Notes: a model not told the origin generated them from the sequence alone. A stretch of 64,000 nt of DNA from Phialocephala subalpina (GCA_900073065.1 FJOG01000046.1:297812-361811), one strand, 5' to 3'. Counted from the first letter of the stretch, positions 36,042 through 48,895 are shown. Program-made: numbers and translations.

Positions 36042-37430
36042 TTACAACCAATGATGCGCCAATAGCTTGTTGTTCTTGACTGCTGCTCTCATCTGTGCTG
36101 CAAACACAGCTACTTCTTCTGCACTCCAACTGTTGTAATATTAGCTTTGTCACCCCTCGTCTTCGTTTGCATACCCCAAGTTATTGATGAATCTTCTTTC
36201 GCAAAAGTCTTGCACCCCGGTCTCTAACCTCAATTGCTCCCAGACTCCAACTTCCCTCTCCCAAGGATCATTCGACCATTTGCCAATCGTACAGCATACC
36301 TTCTTCTCAACCACATTTACAAATCCAGCATCCTCAAGTCGTTGTTTGATGTATGGTCCGACATCGAAGCTCATTCCTGCATTGTTTCCAGCTTCAAGCA
36401 TGGCCGTTCCCCATAGTTTGTATGGATGATCTGGACCTAAGGTGTCATAGTATGACTCAAAATACAGTCCAGGTTCCGAACAGTCAATCCACCCTCCTGG
36501 CTTCAAAGCTCTAAAAGGCATCAGTATCGGCATCAACTATTCCAGAACGTCCTTCTCCCCTTACCGAAAACAACGCTCGTAAAACCTTGGCCAATCTGGT
36601 ACCGAACCCAACAATTCTCGCTCATGTATCAAGTCATATTTGTTGACATCTTGCCATTCCAAGTTGAAGTCGTCCAACTCGAATCTGGCGTTTGGCGGAA
36701 CCCACATGGGTTGAATTGGCGATACATCGATACCCTTCACATCTGCTTCTGGGTGTTTTTCTGCTACATCTCTTCTCCTGGTCAGAATTTGGGCAGAGAC
36801 CGGAGATTGATACACACATTACCCAGATGCCAGTCCCCGTTCCCACATCGAGAATCCTCTATAGCACGTTCAGTCACCGGGAGCTTCTGGAAGACCATTT
36901 CACTTACATGTGGATTTTGTACAGGCGCCAAGTACAGTTCTCCCTTCAGCATCAAACTCCAGAAATGGTGGCTATCATTTCAGTTAACTTGGTCATCCAG
37001 AAAGAGTGGCCACAGGCTACCTGATGTCTTGTTGGTCTTGAGCTTTCTCGTCATTCGGACCCCAATGCTCAGTCGACCCTGACACCAGTCAGAGATTCCT
37101 CTGCACCAGATTCGTCAAACCCACCATATGAATGATAAGTCCTGCCGTTCTCTTCCCGAAATTTCATGATACTCGAGGTCATGGAAGCAGTGTCGGTAGT
37201 GTCCGAGAAAGCCCCAAATGCCGAATCTCCATCATAAAAGTCCTCAAAGTCATCGTCTGCAACTGTTGGTCCTATTGTTGGCTGGTTCTTTCGCAAGACT
37301 TAGACACGATCTCAAAACTTTCATTGCGACTTGCCTGATTTGCTGGACTTGATGTTGGACTTTGATGCTCCGTGCCGGTATTTCGCGGGGATGCAGGCCC
37401 TCCTTGCGGTGGAGCATGGGATGGAGACAT
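36042..37430 (-). CDS. SAM-dependent methyltransferase (UmtA/LaeA type)
   Basis: Eight exons join in frame: 37430-37335, 37287-37125, 37078-37021, 36971-36908, 36858-36818, 36777-36565, 36510-36175 and 36129-36042, giving 352 residues. The SAM site LDVGTGTGIW (130-139) is intact; then EADVKGIDVSPIQP, the NPGG-like loop as LKPGGWIDCSE, and the family C-terminus (NNLGWSAEEVAVF). The family includes UmtA-type enzymes and LaeA-like regulators of secondary metabolism. The first exon junction needs a GC-AG intron (GCAAGT at 37334), and the intron 36778-36817 is only 40 bp; both are unusual but keep the frame. The N-tail before the fold is Ser/Asp rich, as in relatives. The gene lies about 1 kb upstream, head to head, of the FAD monooxygenase, so the two could share regulation. 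Substrate unknown. Confidence 0.85.
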
Positions 37431-38490
37431 CTGCCACTGAAAAGAGCTATTTTGGGGAGCGGAAGAAAGAAGTTGTCAGAGAATTAACCTTCGGACCTGA
37501 GTATGGGCTGACTTCTGCTTATAGCTGGGTACAAACTTGAGGTACCGACGTCTGGGAGCAGCCTCCCTTCGCTGCCTTGACTATGTGTTACAAACGAATC
37601 GAGCAGCCGTCGTTTCTCGTGGAACTTCCAGCCACCGAGCCGCCCCACCATTTCAAGTTTCGTCGCGACGTGGGGTTATCTGATTCCCTCCAAGCATTGG
37701 CTGTCAACACTGCCACTCGGCCTCGGTACGTCCCTAAAAGGTGACAAGCCCGCCCTGTCAAGCTTGCAGATCAGATGGAGCATCGATTTCTTCAGCGAAC
37801 AAGTACCGAACGGTGATCACGATCCGATCTGCATGAAATGGCATTTGTGCGACGTGGTTCCTACATTTCTAAACTGAATTTTCAACCGTTCACTTCTCAG
37901 GTGTGACGAGGCTGGACCCCGCGTATGGATATTTCTCTATGTTCATTAACTTGCGTGGTACAATAGGGCCTCACAGGCTTAGCTCCCGTTCGCTTGAGGC
38001 GGGCCTCCCGAAAGAATATTATTCCGATCGGACAACCCCCTTCCTTGACCATTCATTCGGTGCATCGCAAACATGCCTATCAACGCAAACAATGTACAGA
38101 TGCCGTAAGTCCCCCGGTTGCGTGCAGAATCATGCAGCACCAATGCAAGATCCCAGTGTACGAAGGTCAAACTATCCAATGAATCGTTTCCAGGGCAGAA
38201 GCTCACACTTATCGCTTTCGCTTTGTCGCTTGAGGACAAGTACATGCAGCAGTACTCCGTGAATATGTAGAGTCGCCGAATCATTTCCACGCCCAGCCAT
38301 TAAGTCTGGCAATTCTGACTCCATGGCTCTGGTACCTACCTTCGTAGCGATTCGCCTTTACGCGGACCGGTGTGGGTACCGTCCCTTCGCAAGCTTCCTT
38401 TTTTTTTTCCTGTCCCGATCACTTCTCTCGTGAAACAACATTTCTGTCGTGTCGACTGTACCCTCCGCAACTCTGCATACGGTCTTCACC

Positions 38491-40028
38491 ATGGGTTCCC
38501 AAGCGTCGCCACTGCGCGTATTGATCATAGGATCTGGTTCGTCCCCATTTCGAGATCTCTGCGGGTTTGACTAACGCGTATTAGGATCTGCGGGGTTGCT
38601 CTTTGGCCAAGTCTTGAAGCAGGTAAGCAAGGTTAAGTCAGCTCCTGACCACTACTAACGCGACTAGGCTGGCATTGCATGCACTGTCTTCGAGCAGGAC
38701 ACGAGCTTCTATCAACGTCCTCGAGACTGGAACTTCGGCATATATTGGGCCCAGTCCCGACTTGACGAGTGCCTGACCGATGACCTCAAGCCTTTGGTGA
38801 AGACGGTTCAGACTGATCCAAGCTATGTTGCCCACGAGGGGAGTGTCATGCCGGTTCATAATGGCGAGACTGGCGAGTTGATGAAGAACCTCCCCGCGCC
38901 TTGGAGTCTTCGCCTCAAGAGAAAGAAGTGGCTTGAGATGATCCAGAAGGATGTTGATATCAAGGTCGGTACTCATCTACCCCGCTATCGCAAATTTTCT
39001 TTAACCGCTCAATCTAGTGGGGCAAACGCCTGAAGAGCATCGAGACTGGCGCCAACAACACTGTCACCGCAACCTTCGAAGATGGGTCAAAGGAGACTGG
39101 CAACCTTCTTGTCGGTTGTGAAGGCGCTCACTCGCTCACCCGCGAATACTTGTTCGGTCCAAAAGAGGCCGCACTCCTTCCGTCCCCATGTGTCGCCAGT
39201 GTCACCATCACCAAGCTTAGCCGACAAGCCTCCATCGACCTTCGTGCTCTACACCCTCGATACACGATCACCTTCCACCCAAATGGGATGTTTACATGGA
39301 TGAGTAGTACGCGTCTTCTTCGCTCGACATTGAGGAATGCTCTTTCGCTGACAATTTGCAGTTCACGATTGCACCTCAAAGGATCCTGGAGACTGGACCT
39401 GGATGTTGATGCAGACATGGAGATCAGATGAACCTACCGGCCTTGAAGGCGACAACATCCTGCCAGCCATGTATGAGGCAGGCAAGGATTTCGGATATCC
39501 ATTCAATGAGGTCTTCGCTACTATTCCATCAAACACGAAGGTATGGCATAACAGATTATCCTACTGGCCCACCAAGCCATGGGATGGAAAAGGACTTGTC
39601 ACCTTGGCTGGAGATGCTGCCCATGCTATGACATTCCGTGAGTCTTCTCAGATCCCCACTCTTGTTTCAGACATTTACTAATGAGACCTCTCTCAGATCG
39701 TGGCCAAGGTCTCAACAACGCCATCAGTGACGCAGCCGACTTCCTCGTCCACCTCCGTGCCATGAAAGAACAAACGCCAGAAGAGCTCATTGCCGCAGTC
39801 AAGAAATACGAAGCCGAGTTGGTTCCCCGAGGAAATGAAGCGGTCATGGCTTCGTACATGAACACGAATGCTGTTCATGATTGGAACACGATGATGCAGT
39901 CTCCGTTGTTCACAGAGGGGATGGCGAAGGATAAGAAGGCGGAGGAGGATGCTGCTGCTGCAAAATTGGAGGAGGAGAAGGCGGCGGAGGCAACCAGAGC
40001 GTTTGCTGCTGCTACCTTAGAGCCTTGA
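38491..40028 (+). CDS. FAD-dependent monooxygenase
   Basis: Six exons join in frame: 38491-38536, 38585-38622, 38668-38964, 39018-39303, 39362-39637 and 39697-40028, giving 424 residues. Introns are 45-59 bp; the second has a CTACTAAC branch site (38652-38659). The N-terminal Rossmann motif GSGSAG (14-19) binds the FAD ADP moiety, and the second FAD motif GDAAHAMTFHRGQGLNNA is split by the last intron (about 305-322). This is the aromatic-hydroxylase-like group (UbiH/salicylate hydroxylase fold) that inserts one oxygen from O2 using NAD(P)H. The C-tail is an acidic/alanine-rich helix (KKAEEDAAAAKLEEEKAAEA). No signal peptide. Divergent from the methyltransferase, with which it could form a small tailoring pair; no backbone synthase is in the window. 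Confidence 0.9.
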
Positions 40029-41540
40029 GCGATGATGTGGTGGTGATAATGGCGGGGAGGGCTTGTTGCGTGGCTCGGTGGCGTCTTGCTTGCTCGTTGC
40101 TTTATGCGGATTACTGCGTGATTTTAGAAACTCGATGCCTTAATTGAGATGCGATTATGCTTTGCAGAGAACGTAAGCTTCGATCGTGGTCCTACCGTTT
40201 CTAGGATTTCACACTCTCCACATTGGTAAGTGCCTCAATTCGTCAGGTTCCAGACGAAAGACTGGAGAATGGTCAATATTTTGTTAATGATTGATTTATA
40301 CACGCTCATCATCGATATCCAACCTGGCTGGCATCCAAGATGGGATTTCTAATTCTACATCCAAGATTCACCATTCACCTGCTCTCTCAGAGTCATGCAT
40401 GCTTCACACCTTCTTCCGAGGCTCGAACAATCCCTCGTACCACTTGAACTACGTCGTTATCCACTTCCCAATCGTGGACATAGATTAGATCGAGTACCTC
40501 GACAGGATGAGGCTTATGGATCACAATCTTCCCCGTCCCGAATCATTTCGACTTTATACTTGGTTCGGAAACGCCTGTGGGGCGTGTGATGAAGCTGATG
40601 AAGCTGATGGGCTCTTTGGTTATGGTGTTTACGAAAGCGTCTGGATCTCTCTTCGGGATTCCGGTAGCTGTGAAGATGGAGAGGGGTTTCCTGTTTACTG
40701 AGACTCGGATAATGGTTTCATCTTTTTCAAGCTCGGTGGGAGCAGATAATGGGAGGTTTCGAGGTAGACTCGGTTTGATTGGTAGTACCGTGGCGGTTGA
40801 TATTTAGATTGGATCTGCTGGTATTGATGTTGAGTTGTTCTTTGTAATCCCACGTTCAATGAGTGTGCACCGGAAACTCGGTGAGGACGGGAGTATCCCC
40901 GGAAATTCTGTTGCCACTTGTCTGCAGCCAATGATGTGAAGAGGACCCCTCAAACTTTGCGAACATGGGTCTGCACTAAATCCGATTTCAGGAATGACAA
41001 GCTCAGAGATGCTTTTTATGTGCAAAATGTAGGCTTCCTTTGGTTCTTTAGCTTGGAACCGGGTAGGAACGGTGTCAAGTCGCGTTCTAGAGCCTGACTG
41101 TGCAGTATGTTGAGCAAGTTGATGTATTGCGTTGCATCGCATCGGCCCCCAACTGACATGCTTTCAAAGATCTTCGGGTACCTTCCTAGAACGACTTTCC
41201 CGAGATGTGGTAATAAACAATATTTGTTGTAGTTCACGATTCTTGGGAAGCGCTTCTGTGGCTTATGGGGTCTATTTATAGCTTTAACTGCTACGTATGA
41301 GATGCTACGAGGTCTGGGCATCATACTGTGGGTAAGAGATCGTATTGTTAAGTCTAGAGAGCTAGCTAGGGAGGAGAGTGAGGATATATGAGTCTGCGAG
41401 ATTACCCCTGAACTATACTCCATATGGAATGAGAGTTTGACCCACTACACGTGACCAGCAACTGACACTACGACTCGAACTTGAACCTCTCCAGAGACCT
41501 CGAGAAGCATCGAAACGACTGCTGGCCAGGTGTGATAAAC
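40029..41540. other. Intergenic stretch
   Basis: No supported gene; open frames are short and of shadow type. The left part should contain the 3' end of the monooxygenase transcript. Confidence 0.45.
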
Positions 41541-41876
41541 TTACAAGGCTTCTGCGCCTTCGAGGTCCTGGTCCTCTTCGCTAAGTTGCTTGTATCGCGC
41601 TTGGCCAGACCAGCACTCAGCCCCATCCAGCGTTCCGCCTTTACTCATCCTTTGCTTTGTGGTCGCTAGTGGCCCGTTGAGTTTGTAAAGCTGCCTTTCC
41701 TTTGCCTTCAGATCTTTCTGTGCTTCGTCTTTGGCTTTTCGTGCAGAGATCTCGGCTAGGATTTCAGCTTTTTCTGTCTGGATCTCAGAGAGATCTCTGG
41801 GGTCTTGGTCCGCGGATAGAACATCCTGTCAAGGTGCAGTACAGTAGACTGAAGCTCTTTGGCAGCAACCACGACC
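41541..41876 (-). CDS. C-terminal exon(s) of a charged coiled-coil protein, cut by a gap
   Basis: On the minus strand, 41825-41541 is open for 95 codons to a TAA and reads like a coiled coil: EIQTEKAEILAEISARKAKD, then EAQKDLKAKERQLYKLN. Upstream, 41876-41826 reads VVVAAKELQSTVLHLD in a different frame after a good CTCAG acceptor. Inserting one G at AGGATGTT would join the two frames, so a one-base indel is likely, either a true mutation or a consensus error near a contig end. The rest of the gene lies in or beyond the N run starting at 41967. The family is not recognisable; such C-tails occur in fungal NACHT/ankyrin and coiled-coil proteins. Confidence 0.55.
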
Positions 41877-41966
41877 CTGAGAAAAACTAGCTAAGATCAA
41901 CCAACAGTGTCAACCCACAAATACTATTGTAGAAGTTTTGAGGCATATGGAGGAGGTTGAAGGAAA

Positions 41967-42559
41967 NNNNNNNNNNNNNNNNNNNNNNNNNNNNNNNNNN
42001 NNNNNNNNNNNNNNNNNNNNNNNNNNNNNNNNNNNNNNNNNNNNNNNNNNNNNNNNNNNNNNNNNNNNNNNNNNNNNNNNNNNNNNNNNNNNNNNNNNNN
42101 NNNNNNNNNNNNNNNNNNNNNNNNNNNNNNNNNNNNNNNNNNNNNNNNNNNNNNNNNNNNNNNNNNNNNNNNNNNNNNNNNNNNNNNNNNNNNNNNNNNN
42201 NNNNNNNNNNNNNNNNNNNNNNNNNNNNNNNNNNNNNNNNNNNNNNNNNNNNNNNNNNNNNNNNNNNNNNNNNNNNNNNNNNNNNNNNNNNNNNNNNNNN
42301 NNNNNNNNNNNNNNNNNNNNNNNNNNNNNNNNNNNNNNNNNNNNNNNNNNNNNNNNNNNNNNNNNNNNNNNNNNNNNNNNNNNNNNNNNNNNNNNNNNNN
42401 NNNNNNNNNNNNNNNNNNNNNNNNNNNNNNNNNNNNNNNNNNNNNNNNNNNNNNNNNNNNNNNNNNNNNNNNNNNNNNNNNNNNNNNNNNNNNNNNNNNN
42501 NNNNNNNNNNNNNNNNNNNNNNNNNNNNNNNNNNNNNNNNNNNNNNNNNNNNNNNNNNN
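41967..42559. other. Assembly gap (593 N)
   Basis: The N run is followed by AAAA and eleven G, a homopolymer pattern typical of unreliable contig ends. It probably removes the 5' part of the coiled-coil gene. Confidence 0.98.
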
Positions 42560-43007
42560 AAAAGGGGGGGGGGGCCATTCAAGCGACCACGTGATACTGC
42601 TTTTGTCCGAAAATGGCAAAGAACGAAACGACGAAAACGAAAGCAAGAACGACGTCACCCAAAGCCATACATCCATACATCTTGAAGACATCAAGCTGTC
42701 CATCTTACTTTCAACAACTCATACGTATATACAAGACAGAAGAAAGGGGGGGCTCAGAAGTGGTATCATTTGAATTGGTATCTCATTTACAGAAGGAACA
42801 TTAAAGGAACCGTAGTGGTTCGTGTGGTATCTCAGATGCAAGTGCGCCCAGACGTATCGTACAGACCTACGAAGGAAATTGGTATCCCATAAAAGTTCAT
42901 AACCCTCCAACGCCAACAAGAGAACGAAAGTAATTGATCACAATCATGCCTCTTTCCTCCCCTTCCTCATTCTGTCAAAGATTAAGGCGGGATCCCAGTC
43001 CAGCCAT

Positions 43008-43795
43008 CTAGTATCGGCTGCGACGTTGCCAGAAGTGTCTGCGTCTGGTGGTCGTTCCGTTGACGTAACCAGCCTCTCCTCCCTTGGAAACGCGGTTGTT
43101 GTCTTTTCGGTGCATTCTCTTTGAGAAGCAGGTGAAGAGCACCACGAATGTTCCGAAGAACAAGCAGATCATGGCAGCCAAGCACGTCCACATTCCGACT
43201 GAGTAGTATGCGTGGCTTCCGCTTCCATCCTTGTTGACGTGGTTCTTGATGATGCCGAAGAGTGCGAAGTCGCATGCCATGACCACAACGGTGACGAGCC
43301 AGGTGACGGCAGAGACCATGGCTGCCATAATGGCACCGCAGAAGCCTGCGCCGAGAGCAAGGAGGAAGGCGATGAATGCAAGGCCACATGCGATGGGGTG
43401 GAGGATCATGACTCGAGTCAAGGCCTTCGTGGTATCAGTCGAGGCAGTGTTGAAGTTCGTGTTGTCGATTTCGGCCATGATATTAGCAGGATTGTAGCCG
43501 ATATGCTTGCCAGTGCAGTAGTCTTGATCGGTCCTGGAGCGAAAGAATTAATGGTGTTCGTCAGAGGGATCGAGAGGGAAGAATCTTACTGTACTGGAGC
43601 TACATCGAGAACGCAGTGCCCAAATGTGCCAAATGTGACCGAAGAGTTTCGAATATCAGTCTTGTTGGTGAGCATCACCTTCAACATCGCAATGTCGTTG
43701 ATGACAGGTGCCGAGATCGTGGTGATGAGAAGAAGAATCGCAGCTGCGAAGATAAGGAACGTGCCAACATGATGGAACATTCCTGTTTTTGCCAT
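43008..43795 (-). CDS. SUR7/PalI-family four-TM membrane protein
   Basis: Exons 43795-43590 and 43533-43008 join over a 56-bp intron (GTAAGA...CAG), giving 243 residues. Four hydrophobic segments are visible: FLIFAAAILLLITTISAP near the N-terminus, then ACGLAFIAFLLALGAGFCGA, WLVTVVVMACDFALFGII and MICLFFGTFVVLFTCF. Between TM1 and TM2 is the extracellular loop with two cysteines (FGHCV and DYCTG) separated as in SUR7/PalI proteins. The C-tail is short and basic (TTRRRHFWQRRSRY). Yeast Sur7 members sit in eisosome/MCC plasma-membrane patches and PalI/Rim9 members act in ambient-pH sensing; which of these applies is not resolved from sequence alone. Intact. Confidence 0.85.
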
Positions 43796-46638
43796 TTTAT
43801 CGGTTTGTTGGTGTTTGCGAGATTGTGTTTGTTGTGAGCTAACAAAAGTATTTGTTTGAGAGATCGAACTTTAAGTAGGAGCTTTCGCTACGAGTGAATT
43901 GTCGGGATATGAAGTTGAGCGGTATGGTCAGTTCACGAGAGGGGAGTAGGGGCAGGTTATATTCACAAACGTTTTAGCATGGATGTGGGGTGATGGGAGA
44001 ATGATCGTGTGTTGTTGCTGGGTGAAGTGCCACAAACCAAGGAATGCGATCTGTTTGGACCTGATTCGTCATTGCTGGAATTTCTCCCATGTCTACACCC
44101 TGATCATGCAGCTTGATAGTCGTGGCTCGGCCACTGCCAACATGTTCGTTTCAGCTCCAGGCGATTATCCAGAGCGCGCTTCCAAGCTGTGACGATGCTT
44201 CTGGCGAGTTTGATTGGCGTCATGTCGAGCAGAAGTTGGGGAAGTTCAGATGGACGCCACGAGTGGAAATAAAATTTCAGGGTTCAGGGAGCTCTTGGCA
44301 GACAGTAACTGCATGCAGTGGTGATCTGCTGCTGCCGAGGTTTTCATCACATCTCATGGCAATAGTGACGTACTTATTCCAGGGGTCAAGTGTGGCTCAG
44401 TTTGCGCTCGAACTTCCATTGGTTCACATTCATATATTTGACTCGCGACTTCAACACAAGGAGGGTTGTGCTGCCTTGATTTTGCGTTGACGAAGGCCCG
44501 TCCAGGGGAGAGAGCATGTTCCTGGGAAAATTGCGGAAGCGATGATGACGGCAGTGGCATGGGCCCCACCAGGGGTGCAGTAATTCGTGACCCAACTAAA
44601 GTTTGCACCAACAGAATGTCGCACAATCACAAATTTTTGACGGACAAAAATTTGATAAAATTATCAATCTCGCCTCGAAGAATATTTCTTGTCCGCGAAA
44701 GAAGTTTCTAACTATTGTGGTTGTTGAGATATTCTTGATGTTCTTCGATGGAATGGGTCACGAATTGGTGCACCCCCTGGTGGCCCTATTGATTTGAGCA
44801 TCAGACAACGGGGAAGATCTCTGTCGCGTCACGCGTGTCATCTCGTGTTTGGGTCTTGCCCCTCCTTTTTGACCTCGTTAAAGAGCTTGACGCTGATGGG
44901 TGACAGAGGAATCGACGAGCAAGGTCCTTGATATGTATCTCCAACCGGGTTGGTGGATATTTGCAACCCGTCGAATTGAATTCCGCAGTCACTAAAGCTT
45001 CAATGACGCTCCAAGAGCCTCAGAGATGACTACCTGTAACTGCCGGTATCGTCTTGCCGGGCCATACCAAGGACCACAAATCACTTTGACGGTAAAAGTG
45101 TATGGTTCGACTGGTTTGACGCCCAAGCGCTGTCTCACGTGCCGGGTTGAATCTGAAGGCCGGACGAGACTGAAGCAGGCCTTAAGTTGAGAGATCAAAA
45201 AGACTGAACAAATGCAAGAAATTAGCTTTGTATCATTACGATACTCAAAAATCAATTGTTACTTTCCCGGAGGAATGCGCTTTTGCTGTATCTGATGGAT
45301 GCATTCACTCCATGAGTGCAGCAGGGATGTCATTGGGAAGCTGAGGTCATTTTTGAGCTTCACTTTATTTTATTATTGTTTTCAAAGGTGCCAGTATTCT
45401 CATCCTTGCTGTTGGGTCTGAAGGACCTAGTAAACTCGAAGTATGGGAAGGTCGGAAACAAGCTCACGTGATCATATCATGAGCGCCCCGTCTTCACAGA
45501 CGTCTGATATAGTGACTCTTACATACAAACCGTCGTGATTCCTTTGTACTGAGTACCAGGAGCTGTGGCGCTGGCTAGTATACTGTCAAGTTCCTCTACA
45601 TCTCCGCTAATGAATGCAAAATCCATTCAGGTACGTTCCATTGTCACTGGAAAGGGTTTGAAGCTGGGCGTAGTAACTAATCTTTCAAATATTCTCAAGT
45701 AAGGAAATCCGAGAAACTGAGCCATTCTTACCATATTTGAGGCTCTTCCAAAAGAAAAGTGCGCAAAGCACGTGTTTTGTGGGGGATCCCTGTAGAATTA
45801 CCTCTTTGAGCTCTCATTGCATGGAAAGAAGCTATGGCAACACCATCTCATCGACCAATCCCTGCCTACTGCATTGTCTGAGCCACTCTCCTTTCACCAA
45901 CCTCTTATATAGGCTGAAGTGTCCCAATGACTCTGAGCAACCCCAAAGCCCCCAAGCCTTGCCCTCCAAAGGACGAGGCAACCACGTCTCGTGCTGAGAT
46001 AGCTTATTGCCTTACGACGCTGTACAAGTTGGCCTCACTCGTACATCAAACCATTTGATGTAAAGGAGCCACCCGCGCCTTACTCCGGGCTGCTGTTCAG
46101 CCGTATTCTCCGATTCGCGGGCCCTGCCGGGAACTTCAGCAGATCCTCTTTACATCATACACAGCTCCACGATATCGTTGCTGCCCAAGATCACGACTGG
46201 GTGTTGTTCGTCCACATCGAAGAGTTCTGCCCCAGGATTTTGACAGATTCCTTGTGACTGGCTCCGCAAAAATCGACTTTGGACTTTCCAGAAATGCAGG
46301 CGAATCTGCCTTACGCATCTGACCATCTGACGTGTCAAACAAAGCCGCTTTGTACCCTCAAAATCGACGAGGCTCTTGCGCAATCCACGCGCAATGGTAG
46401 AGGGATGACAGACTGACGGTATCTTTGCGCGCGCATTGTGGTCTCACCATTTAGCTTTTTTGGCTGCATGTTCAGCTGGACAATGCGAAAATATGTTCTC
46501 TAAGACCTCGAAGAGACATCGACCATCCGGGAAGCACTCGAATAAAGCGCCGTGGAGTAAGTGGTGTGAGGATGCTGCAGGTGTAGAGTATCGAACTAGG
46601 TTACGTTCAAATGGTAAGAAGCTTGGTCATTGTGTTGA
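43796..46638. other. Intergenic region
   Basis: About 2.8 kb without a supported gene. Two overlapping minus frames near 46136-46383 look partly protein-like but have no extension or family match, so they were not called. Confidence 0.45.
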
Positions 46639-47919
46639 ATGGAGAGGTCGCAAACTGACTTGATTGGAGGCCGGTATGAGAGACAAGAACGGCCTTTGCA
46701 ACAATCGCAAGTAGCAACTCCAGAAGATGCACACGACTACTCAGAAGACGACCAAGGAAGCGAAGGCGAGGAGGGCAAAAGAGCGTGGAAGGTATGACTC
46801 CTGCAAATGACAAATTCATACACTACTTACCAAAGGTCGTCACAGTACGATGCCGGTCTCATAGAGCGCCCCCCCTCTACGGGTTCGGATAAGCCTGTCC
46901 AACCGGTCAGCAATACATCTCGAGCTTTTTTTTGGACAGAATAATTGTTGACTATTGCTTGAAGCCCCCACCAAACCCCCCTTTCGTCCCGAAACCTTCA
47001 AAGCAACTCTACACTCCACCAAGGTCTCCACAACAACCTTCGATAACATCGAGCCCTGCCTATATCCATACCGCGCCGACTGAGTCACTATTATACACAA
47101 ACGAAAGTGAAGAGGTAGCGTCGGGGAGCTGGAACGAAGAAAGTGACGTGACGTGGAGGGATGAGGTGAGTGCTGCGTTGGCAATGTCTGTGCTGTTGCA
47201 GTAGCTAAAATTATGTTTAGTCATTCTACGTCAACGTAGAGGGTCAAGAAGGACGCGCGCTTGTTACGACTAATTCAGAATGCTTCGTCACAGCAAAATT
47301 TGCCAAGAAGCTCCTCCATCTTCAATCAGAAATGGCCTCCGAGAGTAGAAAATTCACCCATCCGTCGAACAGCATGCAAATCAAAGGCGTTAAGACCAAG
47401 GAACGAATCGAAGCCACTATAGACTATAATGGAAAGCGGGCCAAATCGCAGAGGCTGTATATCCTTCCCAAAGACGTGCAACTAGACGAGATCCATGGGG
47501 AATTGTTTCTTAGTAGGAAAGTCTTTGACTTTCTACAAAACACCTCCAACAAGACGAATGCCCGGGGCCTCAGCATGAATTTGCCATTGAGGAACTCCGC
47601 TCGGGCAACATCATCCCAGTATCAAGGACAGGCAGACCCTTACCAGTCTTCTTATTCAACAGAGTCGAGAAATCGGATTGAACAGGATCCTCGACACTTC
47701 GACTCTGGACCAGTCGATGAATACCAACAGTCACAACCATACGACCCTCAGTCTTCTGAATTCTATCCTCAACAATCGTCGAACTCAACAGAATATGATT
47801 CTGGCGATACAGCACATCTCGCCGACGCCCCCTTCACCGCTTCCCCCACCACAGGAGACTACCCCTATAGGGCGTATGCAGGCTCATCAAACACTTCCAG
47901 GTATCAGACCAATTATTAA
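46639..47919 (+). pseudogene. Unknown protein, possible degenerate retropepsin-like domain, frameshift at poly-T
   Basis: Exon 1 (46639-46791) starts MERSQTDLIGGRYERQ and ends in an acidic tract. Exon 2 (46846-47165) reads YDAGLIERPPSTGSDKPVQP and continues as LDRIIVDYCLKPPPNPPF, but the two halves are in different frames, meeting at a run of eight T (46926-46933); a ninth T would restore the frame. Exon 3 (47221-47919) is open for 232 residues: SFYVNVEGQEGRALVTTNSE, then FAKKLLHLQ, NSMQIKGVKTKERI and YILPKDVQLDEIHGELFLSR, followed by a Gln/Ser/Tyr-rich tail. The strand pattern of exon 3 resembles retropepsin-like domains of fungal proteins, but the catalytic D(T/S)G is replaced by TTN, so it would be inactive. 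That fold call is tentative. Introns are 54 and 55 bp with good borders. The frameshift may be a homopolymer error, in which case the gene is intact (about 390 residues). Confidence 0.6.
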
Positions 47920-48895
47920 GCCAGCATCCATATGCAGTGCCAGAGTTAGCTGAACATCACTGGACGAGATCTTGTTGGTTTAGATGCATGCGTCCGGATC
48001 CCAAAGCACCTGAATCATGGGTGATCGGTGAGTCTTGTCCTGCTCGTCAGGGGGGACGGAGACTATCATGTGCTTATACAGAAGCACAATTGCCTCGTAG
48101 TTTTTTCAAGGAGCTTTGTATTTTCTGCTGCGGAGCGGGATGGGCTTGGGTATGACAGGACCAATTAAGAAACGGGGCGCTGGGAGCATGGGGGAGATTG
48201 AACTAACTCTCGAACATTGTTTCATGTCTTTTATCATCCTCTTATCACACATTAGCGAAGCAATGAATGGCGTAATTGCGGCGAGCCTTTTCAAACCTAG
48301 TCCCAGTGATAGTCCCAGTGATAATAGCCATTTCCCAGACAAACCAAACTTGGGTGTGATGGCAGAGCCGCTAGATGCAGACGCCCTCACTTTCTTGGAA
48401 TGAAAACAAAGCACGAGGTGCATGGGCCAAGCCACGTTTGGCGAGACTGGCAGCCCTGCATTGCAGTTGTCGCTTTCCACCCCACCGTCTCCGAAGGCCC
48501 TTTACGAACCAGTTCCTCAAAACAGCCTCGATTCCTCACGACGAAATGTCGGTCGCCTTGTTCTGCGCGTCGCTGCCTCGATAAAGTCGTACTTAAACTG
48601 ATCATTCCTGGGTTGAGTAACGGGTGAGTGCAGATCCGGTCGAGCAATTGAACACGCGACGACCTTGTTGCGATGGCTGACCTTTTTCATGCTTCAGGTA
48701 TGCAGCATGGCCTGCTACTGACCTCCCAACCTTCACTCACCAGGGTCCATCTACGGCCTCCATCACCTACCCACCAGCAACATATTAGGGCCCAATTCGA
48801 ACTGAGTCCCAGCGGTCTTGAGAGCTCGAGTGTCCAACGCGCGAGTACGTACGGCGCAAGGAAGTTCGGGATTTAATGCTTATACGGAGTTTCAG
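47920..48895. other. Intergenic stretch
   Basis: No supported coding frame; a tandem GTCCCAGTGATA doublet is visible near 48300. Confidence 0.45.

Noticed and set aside
46136..46383. Two overlapping minus frames, one partly protein-like
   Set aside because: Neither extends through plausible splice sites and both read equally well, so there is no basis to choose.
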